The translations under genes were made by a program, and so were the position numbers. A stretch of 64,000 bases of DNA from Galdieria partita (lineage: Eukaryota > Rhodophyta > Bangiophyceae > Galdieriales > Galdieriaceae): assembly GCA_025991245.1 (NCBI GenBank), contig BQMJ01000028.1, forward strand, positions 1 to 64,000, in the 5' to 3' direction. Shown one piece after another: positions 33,632-44,360 of the stretch. Under the pieces are notes generated by a model. The model did no database searches. It worked only from the letters and a program-made list of their open reading frames with translations, and was not told where the DNA came from. Position 1 is the first letter of the stretch; every line of letters begins with the position of its first letter.

Positions 33632-35138
33632 CTAACTCCAAAATTTACCTGATAAAGTTGCTCTATTTCTTACATCATAAGGCTTACAAATAGGATGAGT
33701 ATTTAACCACTTGAGAAAACTATCCATCCTTTCACCTCGAACAAGGTCTTCGTTGTCAATAGAAAAGTCTAGTGCAGAAACTCTTCCTGAACGTTCCGTC
33801 ACGATGACCCTATTCTCTTCAATCAAGTCTAGTTTTTGAATAGGGTCCGCAAACTTTGTTAATAAGCGTTCTTCATCTACTTTGCAAAATTCAAACGGAT
33901 TATTGATCAATTTAACTGAGCCATCCTCCAATCCGAGTAAAAATTTATAGCTATCATTTGCTATGCTACTCATGGAAAGATAACTTGGCGGTAATATTTC
34001 AATACCATTCCAGGGACCACATTCTGGCCAATAGAGTAAAGAACCGTCACTATTTCCTGTTAAAATAGAGCCATTGCTTAAAACTCGCATGCAGGTAATC
34101 CTTCTCTTATCTCTCAAAGAAGAAGCTGAAAAGGGTGCAGATAACACTGCACTTATTCCTCCAACTCGAATATCCCAAATATGAATAGCCTTGTCACTAG
34201 CTATATAAAATACTTCCGGCTTGTTTATATCTCTATTCACATCAATAACAGTTTGAGGGAGTTTAACATCACCAACAACATGTCTAGGGGAGTCGAAACG
34301 ATCCAGACACCAGAGCTTGCCAAAGTTATCTCGGCCAAACGAAGCCACAAGACGTCCACTCTCCATTATTTTCATACAAAAAATTGAACCTACATGAGCT
34401 CTAGTCATACCAACACATTTTCCAACTTCCATATCGAATACATTGATTTTTCCTTCCACTGTTCCACTCACTACGACTTGGCCAACAGTCTAAACAGATG
34501 AGTTGCTGCTTTTCCTTATATAAGAAAGTACATATACATAACCCAAGACAAGACACAGCTCGACGTGTTTTCTTATTCAGTTTACGAACAATTTCCTTTC
34601 CTTTCCAACTAGCGATGACGCCATCTTGAAACCCTAGGAAAAGAGAATGGGTAGCACTATTCCAAGCTGTGCAGGTACAAAAGGATCTAAATTTTACACC
34701 AGATATCTGCTGGAACTGTTTCCCACGTTGAATAAAACTCTCTACGCTATGTCCAGAAGCCACGAGGAAGGACCTTCTAGAGTGAAAAACACCTAGCGTG
34801 GCTTCACTATCCAATTTCAATGGAATGATACGAGGACATATATTTATCCACAAACTCATAAACTCTTCACAAGACTGAAACAGAAGTTTGGAGTTGCCAA
34901 CGAGAACTTGTTGGTGTATGAAGGGGTATTTTGCAACGATCAAGTTGTGCCATAATGGGGAATTACGACTTAGTCTATTTCGAAGATTATGGCAAGTTGC
35001 TTCCAAGGCTAAAATATCTTTGAACATAAGGTGTCTGCATATTTCAATAAGACAGTCATCTGATAAGCTTTCCAAAGTCGTAATGTCCCCAATCGATTCT
35101 TTATTGGTCAACCGGAATGTGGATGGTGGACTTTTCAT
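33632..35138 (-). CDS. F-box protein with WD40-like repeats
   Basis: Likely substrate adaptor of an SCF ubiquitin ligase. It starts MKSPPSTFRLT; the F-box is at about 22-70 (LESLSDDCLIEICRHLMFKDILALEATC ... SPLWHNLI). WD40-like blades follow, among them FLGFQDGVIASW, VVSGTVEGKINVFD, RLVASFGRDNFGKLWCLD, DKAIHIWDIRVGG, LTGNSDGSLLYW and LLGLEDGSVKLI. The two frames must be joined by one short intron between about 34475 and 34545. The best acceptor (TGTTTAG at about 34491) does not fit a perfect donor in phase, so the exact junction is open. The first 38 nt overlap the 3' end of the upstream AI-2E gene. Confidence 0.78.
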
Positions 35139-36594
35139 CTTCTTGACAATCGAGCCATCGTAGGAGATATACTAATACAGGAACTCCAAGTATCAAACCA
35201 GAAACTCCTGCAACGTGTTCTGAGATGTAAAGTACTATGAGCACCAACAGTGGATGTAGTTTCAGGTGTACCGAGTATATTTGTGGATTAAGTACGTAGG
35301 CTTCAATGAGATGAACAATAATGACCATTGAAACAACTGAAGCCATCTTTTGGATGCCGTATTCACTAATGGCAACTACGATCATAGGAAAGGTTGATAT
35401 AAATACTCCTACAACTGGGATAAACGAACCAATCAGTACTATAAAGGAAAGGAAGCCAACGCCAGGTATTCTAAGACACATCAATCCCAAAGAGGTCAAA
35501 GTTGTATTAGATAAAGCAATAATCAATTGTGCTTCAAATGACTTTCCAAATATAACTCCAAATTCGCCAATATGTGGAGCAACTTCCATAAATGCGGGGC
35601 CTATCTTTGAACGTTTCAAGGAATTCACTCCACGAGCTATCTTTGGAAGATCCCAAACTATAAGAAATGAAAAGACTAACGAAACTAGAGCTTTAAATAA
35701 TATTTTAGTACTTTCTCGAAGTATCTTTGTAGTCAAAGAAACAGCTGCAGCAACATGATGCTTTACTGATTTTTGTAATAGAATGCCAAGTCTTCTCGAT
35801 CTTTCTTCTGTCCAAGCATCCGAACTGGAAACTGATGACTTTTCCACTGAGGTTTTCTCATGTAGATTGACTCGGGCTTTATTATAACCAGCGGTTGTCT
35901 TTGAATCCCTTTTGAGTTCTGTGGGATACTCCTCTTCTGAAGAATATGATGGCTTTTCAAGTTCATTTGAGGATATCTGAGAAGGACCTATCAAAAGTGA
36001 TTCCAATTTACTACTAAGATCATCTCCAACTGACTTTCGAATACTATCAGCAATGAATACATAAGGATTTGCAGACTCGATAGTTCTAATGAAATATTGT
36101 CCTTCCTTTATCACTCGAGGAACAGTCAATAAACTAAAACTGCTTATAACTGATATTATCATTGCATAGAAGAAGAGCACAGCCCATCTTCTCGGTAATC
36201 GATACTTTGAAGTTTTCTGAGACCAAGAAACAAAACTATTGGCCAAATAGCTCAAAACAAACGTTCCAAACAGCACTCCAAAGAAAGGACGAAGATACCA
36301 TAAGGAGGCTACCATACCCAGCCAGATCAAAAGTCTTTTAGGTCTAAGATTGATAAAGAAGGACAAGGCTGTCTCATCCATTGCTCCTACCCTCTGTTTC
36401 TCTTCTACTTCCGAGTGGCTAGAGTCTTGTAAAGAATACTGTTTTTTTATTGTTATTTCGTCCATAGCTCTAACAAGATTGATGGTTGCCACTTGATATG
36501 CTGCTCTTTTACATTGTTTCAACAACTTCTTTCTTAAACGATAAGGCCTCTGTCCATGACAAGACGTTGCACAACTACAATAACATAAAGACAT
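35101..36594 (-). CDS. AI-2E family (PerM/YdiK-type) membrane permease
   Basis: Intron-less frame of 497 residues from MSLCYCSCATSC. The N-terminus is rich in basic and hydroxylated residues and lacks acids for about 45 residues, like an organelle transit peptide. A hydrophobic pair follows (LLIWLGMVASLWYLRPFFGV, WAVLFFYAMIISVISSFSLL), then a ~130-residue hydrophilic region. The typical C-terminal part comes next: PGVGFLSFIVLIGSFIPVVG, VIIVHLIEAYVLNPQI, and HPLLVLIVLYISEHVAGVSG followed by LILGVPVLVYLL. The NPxI..L.LHPL motif is diagnostic of the family. The transported substrate is unknown. Its stop lies inside the first codons of the F-box gene. Confidence 0.85.
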   Translation of the reverse strand: MSLCYCSCATSCHGQRPYRLRKKLLKQCKRAAYQVATINLVRAMDEITIKKQYSLQDSSHSEVEEKQRVGAMDETALSFFINLRPKRLLIWLGMVASLWYLRPFFGVLFGTFVLSYLANSFVSWSQKTSKYRLPRRWAVLFFYAMIISVISSFSLLTVPRVIKEGQYFIRTIESANPYVFIADSIRKSVGDDLSSKLESLLIGPSQISSNELEKPSYSSEEEYPTELKRDSKTTAGYNKARVNLHEKTSVEKSSVSSSDAWTEERSRRLGILLQKSVKHHVAAAVSLTTKILRESTKILFKALVSLVFSFLIVWDLPKIARGVNSLKRSKIGPAFMEVAPHIGEFGVIFGKSFEAQLIIALSNTTLTSLGLMCLRIPGVGFLSFIVLIGSFIPVVGVFISTFPMIVVAISEYGIQKMASVVSMVIIVHLIEAYVLNPQIYSVHLKLHPLLVLIVLYISEHVAGVSGLILGVPVLVYLLRWLDCQEDEKSTIHIPVDQ

Positions 36595-36760
36595 TTGTCC
36601 AACTTGTAATTCACGACTCTGCCTTGTTGATCCTAACAAAGCAGTTCCCTTTTGCTGTTTCGAATTTCGACAATCAAAGCATATATGTTTTCGTGTTGTT
36701 ATTTCAGTTGAACTGGGCTACTTGTCATTTCTCACAACAACTTTATTCACGAAAATAACA

Positions 36761-37200
36761 CTACAGTGATCCTATCTCAAGTAGCTCGGAGACTCTTTCA
36801 TCCAAAATAATAGACCAGTTCTCAATATCTCCTATTTCTTTCAAGGCAACTTCAAGAGGTTTCAAGGTTGCTTGCCATCTCTCTAATTGAGAAGAGAGAT
36901 CTTTTACTGCCATATGCAAACGCCTCAATTCAGACTCCAGCCTTCCTTCCCATTGATAAACCTTGAGCAAGTAAATAGGCCCAAGTTTTTACAAACAGCC
37001 ACGGCTACTTACTTGGAAAACTTCAGCATTGACACTTTCAAATATCTTGTTGGATAACTTTTGTCCAGTTTCTTCAGTCTGTTCCTGAACCTGTTCTACG
37101 AGGCTCTTGAGAAGAAACTTTATGGAAATACAAACGTACTCAGTTCTTCTGAAATCTTTTTCTTGCGTTCTTGAGTGGAACGAAGCGATTGAGAAAACAT
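36761..37200 (-). CDS. BLOC1S1: BLOC-1 subunit 1 (BLOS1/GCN5L1) homologue
   Basis: Small coiled-coil subunit of BLOC-1/BORC complexes, which act in endosome-lysosome trafficking. Exons 37200-37140, 37095-37013 and 36961-36761 (introns 44 and 51 nt) give 114 residues: MFSQSLRSTQERKKK, then NKIFESVNAEVFQVYQWEGR, LERWQATLKPLEVALKEIGD and IENWS. The ALKEIGD-ENW block is the family signature and the length is near the animal form. Neither end of the joined protein reads through in a single frame, and the splice sites were chosen to restore the conserved order. Confidence 0.85.
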
Positions 37201-37390
37201 AAAAGTAGAATAAAATGTCTTTGAAGAATTCCAATCCACCAGTTCAATCTATTTGAATAGACAACCAGTTTCCTAGAAGAGTTTATTTCAACTATAAATA
37301 CTTTTTGAATCTTGAGATAGAAAGGCCTCATTCATTATGAACACACTGTTGAGCATACTCTTCATACAGTGCTTTGGAAAATAAGATTCG

Positions 37391-39989
37391 ATGACGATGC
37401 ATTCTCCAAATATGTTGGAGAACTTGCAACTACAAGAGTGTATCGGCAGCGGTTCTTTTGGGGAAGTTTACAAGGCTTTGAACTTGAGAACAAAACAACT
37501 TTTAGCGGTAAAAGTGATCGACTTGGAAGACGCAGAAGGCGACCTAGAGGTAAGGCTAACACTTGTTAGGACCTAGAGCGTTCATCCTTACTTTCAAAAG
37601 GACGTTCGTCGAGAAATTAGAATTCTTGCACAGTTAAGAAACCCACATATTGTGACGTATTATTATTCTTTGGTGTTTGATACTACTTTATGGATCATTA
37701 TGGAATATTTAGAGGGTGGCTCTTTGAGGGACCTTTTGGACTATAGAAGAGGACCTTTTAAGGAAGCCATAATTGCGCGCTTTGTTCAAGACATTCTTCG
37801 AGGACTAAAGTATTTGCACATGGAAAGGAGAATTCATCGTGATATCAAAGCAGCTAATGTTTTGCTTTCCAAGAGTGGAGTTGCCAAATTGGTTGATTTT
37901 GGAGTTTCACAACAGTTGAGTAAAACGATGCAAAAGCGCAATACATTTGTTGGTACTCCGTACTGGATGGCTCCCGAAGTAATAGCCGCGTCTTATTATG
38001 ATGAGAAGGTATTTGGAGTTGTTTACTATCTTTATCTTTTCCAACCCTTTCAAAGGCAGATATATGGTCATTGGGTATCACTATTATGGAATTGGCTTGT
38101 GGAAAACCGCCTTGGTTTCAAGTGCACCCTATGAAAGCACTTTTTCTGATATCCGAAGAAGACCCTCCCTCGTTGAAAGGAAATTTCTCTCCGGTACGAA
38201 TACTTGGATTTTATATCAAAGCTATTCTCATATTTTGCTTGGAAAGGAATTGAAAGATTTTGTTAGCCATTGTTTACGTAAAGAACCTGAAGAGCGCTGG
38301 GATGCGACGTACCTATTGAAACATTCCTTTTTGAAGTCAGCAACAGACTATAGTGAAGTTGTAGAGCTATTACAAGGTATTAAGAAACCTAGTAAACCAG
38401 TTAGGAAGTCAATTCGCTCGGGAAAGAACTTTCTGAAAGAGAAAGTGATGATGAAGAAAATAGAAACTTTCAATTGGACGTTTGGTAGAGTATTGAAAGT
38501 TCAAAAGAATGACAATCTTGTTTCTTGTACTGTTCGTCTTTCTACAGGAAGTCAGAGAGAATTTCAATTGTATTCTAAAGAGAAGGAAGATAACAACAAC
38601 GTTCTTAAAAGTCAAGAAGGTTCGCTGTGCAAGATCATTAGAAATGGTATGGCTTTGGATAGTTTACAATTTGATAATGGCACTGTTTTACGAATTGTAT
38701 CTTCCAAATTGGATACGAATTCTAATGACACTGTGATACACCATCGATCAATGGACACTGATGGAACAGAAACTGTTATTAGAAAGTCTCCAACTCATAC
38801 AAATGCAACTATCAATAACAGCACATTAGAGCGAAGGACTCCACAAAAGTCCCCAAGAAAGAATCTTTTATCCCTTTTTGGACATCAACGGTCTTTGAGT
38901 GATCCTGTAACAGGCAGTGAGACGACGATGATATCTACTACCAAAGACTCTCAAGTGGATAGGAATCCTTTAGAATCTCCAAAGTCGGAGAATTTCAAGT
39001 ATTTAACTAGACATCCTTTTCTTCCCTCTTTAAGTGTGGGTAAAGAAGAGTTGTTGAACAAGTCACCAGATATTCAACATACTAGAACAGTTGTTGAATT
39101 GCCGCAAGAATGCTCCACATTAAAGAAGAATCATTCTTCAGGAATATCAAAGGATACGCGACAAACTATTATTCAGGACGATACGACTACACTAACGAGT
39201 GAAAGCAACAACTATATGGAAGGAACGAATTCTTTATATACTATGAAGAAATCCACACTTGATAATAATCAAAAGATGGATACAGTTAGGTATGAGCAGA
39301 ATAGAGATACAGATACGGTAATCTATCGAAAGAATTCTATTCAACCGATGAGGCAAGTAGAATTGAAAATTTCCTCTTATGGGAAAAGTTCTTGTATGGA
39401 TGATGATACTGTGAGTATGGATCGAAAGTTGTCAAGGAAGAGCTTCACTGATCCATATATGGAATTTGCGAGTCGTGACTACTCACAAACCGTCTCAGAG
39501 ACTGTTCTTCCAAAGAGACTCAAGTCTTTGGTTGTTGATGATGATGATGATGACCAGGAATCCTTTTGTGGAGTGAAGGATTTGAAGTCTGAATCTCCGA
39601 CTGCTGCGGTTGAAACCATCCAACAAGTCAGGAGAGGAGACTTTGAGGATTCCATAAGAGAGAATACAGCGAATGATTGTCAATCTAATGCTACATTATT
39701 TTCATTACCATCGACCACCTTGCAAGATACTCATCCCATTCTTGTCAAAGTAATTATACCAGCCATTCGCCAATTGGAAGCAGATGCATCAACTTTAGAT
39801 GATAACGATATGCAAGAAATCAAACTTTTATCTGATTTAGCTTCCATTATGTTTCAACTGGATGAAATACGACCAGGTGTTTTGTTTATATTGTTTCGTG
39901 AGATATTTAAGGAGTTTTCTACTTGTGATGACCCATGTCTTCGAAGCTTGTTTTATTCTTTTTTAGAAAAGCAGAATTCATCTACTTAA
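37391..39989 (+). CDS. STE20-group (GCK/MST-like) serine/threonine kinase with long tail
   Basis: Four exons (37391-37549, 37601-38008, 38056-38193, 38247-39989) with introns of 51, 47 and 53 nt encode 815 residues. Kinase domain about 10-265: glycine loop GSGSFG (19-24), Lys41, HRDIKAAN (about 132-139), DFGVS (152-156), [19 protein letters not shown] and a closing RWDA. The TPYWMAPE activation-loop end and ADIWSLGIT are typical of STE20 relatives. The ~550-residue tail is disordered and repeats D-T-x-T-V/I-like words ([33 protein letters not shown]). It ends with a helical segment ([14 protein letters not shown] to IFKEFS) resembling C-terminal regions of fungal and plant GCKs. Divergent from BLOC1S1 by 190 nt. 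Confidence 0.9.
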
Positions 39990-40311
39990 TCTTGTTGTAT
40001 AAAGTACTTATGTATATTTGAGCCATTTGGAGACACGAGTAATAAAGGGAATCTTGATGAAAGCTATTTTTTCATGTCCGCCAATGATGATCGAAACAGC
40101 ACAAGGCATTCACTATTTGTGGACACGGAATTGTGAGAAACGGTCTTTGAAGAGACACGTAGGAAGGGGGACTCCAATGGATGACCACCCAACCCTCATG
40201 GAAAAAAATTGCTGTGCTGTGGAAATAATTATTGCTTGAGACTGGTAGTGGGTGACATGAATACTCCAGTTTGAAACGTTGGAGTGTCGTGAAGTGTTAT
40301 ATTGTATTTGT
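39990..40311. other. intergenic region, no supported feature
   Basis: About 320 nt between kinase and glycosyltransferase. Short frames are present without family resemblance. TGATGAAA near 40055 and AATGATGATCG near 40083 recall snoRNA C boxes, but I found no matching D box arrangement. Confidence 0.35.
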
Positions 40312-41622
40312 ATGATGGGTGTAGAAAAGTTTCAAAAGAGGGTGGAACATATGGCGTATTTGTTGCTGGTACAACTTACCAGATATTATTATTTTTCGTA
40401 TGACCTGATTCTCTTAATATTACCCAAAGAAACAGAGTTGGAACTAGAATCGCTTTCTAATTATAAGACCAATAGAATGGATATGTTGTACAAGTCTCCC
40501 AAAAGACTGTTGATCCGATTGGTATTGTGGTTTCTGGTGTTGTCGGTCTTCTCGTTTTTCCTAGTGTTGGGGTTGAAACTAAACTTTCCAACTCCAGCAA
40601 CTACAGTTTCACCTCCTTTTACAACTACAAAACAATCTTTTGAGAAACTTTGTGCTACTTTCAACGACTCAAAGCTTGTGTCAGAAATCAAAGACGTCCG
40701 TGTTATGGTTGCAGCCAACTTGAAGGACGTGGAGCATCTATTGCCAGTATTCTCTCATCAAGTGAGTCGTTTAAAAGAATATTTAAAACCAGAAAACATT
40801 TTTGTCTCCATCTATGAAAGTGGAAGTGTTGACAGGTCTCAAATACTACTCAAAGAGTTGGAAGCAAAATTCAACTCTGAAGGAATACAAAATCGAGTTG
40901 TATTCGGGAACAGAACGAGGAAAAAGGGAGAGAATAGAATCAAGTTTCTCTCAGCTATACGTAACCAAGTGTTGTCCGTATTAGATGAGAAAGTTTTTGT
41001 TCCCGACTACATTTTGTTTTCAAACGATGTTTTCTTTTGTACCGAGCATTTGATACGACTCTTATATAGGAGTATGAAAGGAGGTGATATGGTATGTGCT
41101 CTGGACTACAACGAAGAATATCACTTTTATGATACTTGGGTGGCAAGAGACTCACGTGGAATGCCATTGAGACAATCCACAGACTGTTCGCTGTTTTCTT
41201 CAGATGCCGATAGTTATCGCTGTAGACAAGGATTGGCTGTTCCTATGCATTGTTGTTGGAATGGTTTGGTAGTTTTTCGTTCTTCCGTATTTACAATGCA
41301 AGGAATTCGTTTTCGATACGTTGAAGACGAAGAAGAGGAATGTTCTGGTTCAGAATGTACATTATTATGTAATGACTTGTGGAGAAATGGTTTTCGAAGT
41401 ATTTATGTCGATCCTGGAGTGAGAGTTGCTTATCAAGCTCGGATATTCCGTGATTTAGAGATTGAGAGACCCGTTTTGAACGAGGAGGTTTTTTCGGTCA
41501 TAAAGGAGCAAGAACTTGTTCCTTTTGACCCTCCTGACAAGTTTTTTTGTTGTCCATTGCCGCCTCATTCTGCTAGAGATGATCCCAACTTGAATGTTGC
41601 TTACTTTGCTTCTGTTTTGTAA
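40312..41622 (+). CDS. CAP59-like mannosyltransferase (GT69)
   Basis: Golgi type II membrane glycosyltransferase related to cryptococcal CAP59/CMT1. A single frame gives 436 residues from 40312, or 381 from the ATG at 40477. The latter puts a signal anchor (LLIRLVLWFLVLSVFSFFLV) right at the N-terminus and may be the true start. Family landmarks: RVMVAANLKDVEHLLPVFSH, FVSIYESGSVDRS, NRIKFLSAIRNQVL, DYILFSNDVFFCTEHLIRLL, MVCALDYNEEYHFYDTWVARD and a late VDPGVRVAYQ. This family is best known from fungi, where it builds capsule or wall mannans. The acceptor here is unknown. Confidence 0.82.
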   Translation: MMGVEKFQKRVEHMAYLLLVQLTRYYYFSYDLILLILPKETELELESLSNYKTNRMDMLYKSPKRLLIRLVLWFLVLSVFSFFLVLGLKLNFPTPATTVSPPFTTTKQSFEKLCATFNDSKLVSEIKDVRVMVAANLKDVEHLLPVFSHQVSRLKEYLKPENIFVSIYESGSVDRSQILLKELEAKFNSEGIQNRVVFGNRTRKKGENRIKFLSAIRNQVLSVLDEKVFVPDYILFSNDVFFCTEHLIRLLYRSMKGGDMVCALDYNEEYHFYDTWVARDSRGMPLRQSTDCSLFSSDADSYRCRQGLAVPMHCCWNGLVVFRSSVFTMQGIRFRYVEDEEEECSGSECTLLCNDLWRNGFRSIYVDPGVRVAYQARIFRDLEIERPVLNEEVFSVIKEQELVPFDPPDKFFCCPLPPHSARDDPNLNVAYFASVL

Positions 41623-41914
41623 GAAAATATGGAAAAGGGAAGCTTTGAATTTCATGAATGGCATTGAAGAAATAATGCAAACATTGTAATATTGAATATT
41701 AGGAGGAATATCATAAATGGAAAGGAAAAGAGGACTTGAGTCATTTTTCGATAAACTTGTTCTCTTCATCTTTCCGCATACGATATGAGTACTTTTTCTT
41801 ATGGACGATAAAGGATTTTTATTACCTTTTGTTGCTCGTCGTAGAATGAATATGTTCTGCCTAACAATAAACTTTAAGTTGAAAAACTTGTGTTTTCTCG
41901 ATAACCATTTCCCA
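41623..41914. other. intergenic region between convergent genes
   Basis: About 290 nt shared by the 3' ends of the GT69 gene and HAAO. No gene, RNA or clear hairpin seen. Confidence 0.4.
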
Positions 41915-42555
41915 TTAGACACTCATGCCATGAAGATATTTTGGTGGTTCTTCTATCCATCCACAGTTTCTACAAGTTCTCAAACTTTCTTTTGCATAGT
42001 ATTTTTCAATAATAGGTGGAAGATCCAATACCAAATCTTCACAATAGAGAGTTTCTTGATATACTATACAACGACAGTTCTGACAATACCAACGCAACTC
42101 GTCCAACTCCACTTCTTGTCGTTTTCTCTCTATCACCAATCCAATGGAATCCATCCCTCTCTGTGGAGAATGAGGTATTCTACCTGGCAAACAAAATACT
42201 TCTCCCTCACGTATGGAAACATCATAAAACTCTCCATCGTGGACTATTTTTAAAACGATATCACCTAGCAACAACTTGTAAGCTTTCGACTAGATACATA
42301 ATCAAAAATACCAGCTAACCTTTCAGTTGGTAAAAGAATTCTTCTCCGTTTTGGATATGATAGTCCGATCGAAAGTTGGGTCCACATACTATCAATACCT
42401 GTTGAAAGAATCTCAGTGTAAAACAATAAAAACAAAGATACAAATACCTTGAAATCACCTGAATACAATAACCTGTTTCCTAACGGAGGTCTAAGCAACT
42501 CCTTATTTTCTTCTATCCAACGTTGTAAGTTGAAAGCCGCTAAATAACTGTTCAT
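41915..42555 (-). CDS. HAAO: 3-hydroxyanthranilate 3,4-dioxygenase, short rubredoxin-site type
   Basis: Opens the ring of 3-hydroxyanthranilate to the precursor of quinolinate in tryptophan-to-NAD synthesis. Exons 42555-42448, 42398-42320 and 42264-41915 (introns 49 and 55 nt) give 178 residues. The cupin is seen in DYHIQNGEEFFYQLKGDIVL and LPGRIPHSPQR; by alignment with the human enzyme the iron ligands are about His50, Glu56 and His94. The C-terminal WYCQNC (Cys123/126) and RTCRNCG (Cys160/163) form the extra rubredoxin-like iron site of bacterial and fungal enzymes, absent from the longer animal bicupin. It is divergent from kynureninase, the preceding enzyme. Confidence 0.93.
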
Positions 42556-42877
42556 GGAAGAAATTGGGCCAAACCGATCTTGAAGCAATTTCTTCTTCCG
42601 ATAAGGAAAGCTGACGACATACAACCAAAATGGCTATTCTATATAAGGAAAATGAACAAATTCCAATATCTTCCTATTGCCATCATATACAGTTGAACTT
42701 TTCAATTTCGTTGACGGAGAGAGAAAGTTTCTTGTTTCTATAGATAGATTTCTTCTTGTTGGATTCAAAGCCTTGGAAAGTCATCTACAGTTATTAAGGA
42801 GGATGTCATGATGAATAGAGCAGGTCCAAAAATTGGCTTTCCAATCATTGTCCCGAATTTCCTGTTCTCTTTCATCA
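42556..42877. promoter_or_regulatory. shared divergent promoter region of HAAO and kynureninase
   Basis: 322 nt between the two start codons. This must hold both promoters unless 5' exons lie outside. I see no distinctive operator-like repeat. The 5' part of the kynureninase frame extends back without an ATG to 42833. Confidence 0.55.
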
Positions 42878-44245
42878 ATGCAAACGGCCAATAGTTTATC
42901 TATGTCGTTTCTGACTCTTGCCGAAAGTCTCCACTGCGCTGTCAACGACGTTTTGCTTGCCACAAAACTTGACGAACAAGACAATTTGGCCTCTTTTCGT
43001 GAGGAGTTCTATATACCTAGTTTGGGAGAAGAACAACCCTCACCATTTGATGAACAGCAAAAACCGAAAATATATTTGTGTAGTAATTCTCTTGGTCTCC
43101 AACCAAAGCATACGGAAAAAAAACTACTCAACCACCTGGAAACTTGGAAGAATCGAGCTGTGGGAGGACACTTTTTTGGCACCGAGGCGTGGGCCTCTAT
43201 CGAAGACGTGCCCATTCCTTACCTAGCTAAAGTAGTTGGTGCACTGCCTTCAGAAGTTACTTGCATGAACTCGCTCACGGTTAACCTTCACTTGTTCCTT
43301 TTGGCTTTCTATCGTCCTACACCAAGGAAACACAAAATTCTCATCGAAGCGTCAGCTTTCCCTTCTGATGATTACGCTGTACAGTCCCAAATACTGTTAC
43401 ATGGATACTCTCCAGAAGAGAGCATCATCCGTGTAGCAGCAAAGGAGGATGGATTTACTTTTTCGGAAAATGATGTTTTAGATGAAATATACAATAACGT
43501 CGAATCACTTTGTCTGATTTTGTTGCCGGGAGTTCATTATCTTTCAGGTCAAGTGTTTCCGATGGAGAAAATTGCAAGAACTTGTCAAGAATTGGATATC
43601 TTTGTGGGATTCGATCTTGCACATGCTGTCGGAAATGTTCCTCTCCATTTGCATGACTGGGGAGTCGATTTTGCTTGCTGGTGTTCTTACAAATATCTTT
43701 GTGGCGGTCCAGGTGCTATAGGAGGTGCTTTTTTACATTATCGTCATGCAAATAAAGGCATAAAAGAGCTTCCTCGTTTGGTTGGTTGGTGGGCTAATCG
43801 TAGGGAAACACGTTTTCAGATGAAGTCTAGTTTGGATTGTACACCGGGAGTATTTGGTTTTCAAGTATCCAATCCTTCTGTTTTTTCCATTGTTCCTGTT
43901 ATTGCAGCTTTAGAAGTATTTGACCGTACTTCCATGTTGCAAATTAGAGAAAAGTCCATCCAGTTGACAGGTTATCTGGCGTTTTTGATAGAGAGGGAGA
44001 TATCTGATGACATAGATATCATTACACCACGGGAACCTAGTCAACATGGTTGTCAGCTTTCTCTTCGTTTGAAGCGGCACAACTTGAAGCAAGTTCATGA
44101 AGCTCTAACTTGTCGGGGAGTTGTATGTGACACACGTCAGCCGGATGTTCTGCGTGTAGCACCTTTTCCACTGTACAATACGTATAGAGAAGTTTTGGAG
44201 TTTGTTCAAATTTTGTCCTCGATTTTGCGGTCGACCAACTCTTGA
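42878..44245 (+). CDS. KYNU: kynureninase
   Basis: PLP enzyme that cleaves 3-hydroxykynurenine to 3-hydroxyanthranilate and alanine. Intron-less, 455 residues from the first ATG (447 from the ATG at 42902). Landmarks in order: LDEQDNLASFREEFYIP, YLCSNSLGLQPK, MNSLTVNLHLFLLAFYRPT, GVHYLSGQVFPM, VGFDLAHAVGNVPLHLHDWG, CWCSYKYLCGG with the PLP lysine at about 272, LVGWWANRRETRF and GVVCDTRQPDVLRVAPFPLY. Length is close to the human enzyme (465). The divergent partner HAAO uses its product. Confidence 0.96.
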   Translation: MQTANSLSMSFLTLAESLHCAVNDVLLATKLDEQDNLASFREEFYIPSLGEEQPSPFDEQQKPKIYLCSNSLGLQPKHTEKKLLNHLETWKNRAVGGHFFGTEAWASIEDVPIPYLAKVVGALPSEVTCMNSLTVNLHLFLLAFYRPTPRKHKILIEASAFPSDDYAVQSQILLHGYSPEESIIRVAAKEDGFTFSENDVLDEIYNNVESLCLILLPGVHYLSGQVFPMEKIARTCQELDIFVGFDLAHAVGNVPLHLHDWGVDFACWCSYKYLCGGPGAIGGAFLHYRHANKGIKELPRLVGWWANRRETRFQMKSSLDCTPGVFGFQVSNPSVFSIVPVIAALEVFDRTSMLQIREKSIQLTGYLAFLIEREISDDIDIITPREPSQHGCQLSLRLKRHNLKQVHEALTCRGVVCDTRQPDVLRVAPFPLYNTYREVLEFVQILSSILRSTNS

Positions 44246-44360
44246 TGAGTTTATGTGTGACTCCCTTGATTGAAATGAATTTTATTCTATTTTGGTTAAG
44301 TTACTTTCGAAAATAAATGCCGGTTGTTGTGAAGTTGGTTTGTCAACCACTTTGAAAAAA

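Noticed and set aside
40050-40250. Box C/D snoRNA in the kinase-glycosyltransferase gap
   Set aside because: C-box-like TGATGA words are present, but no correctly placed D box or terminal stem.
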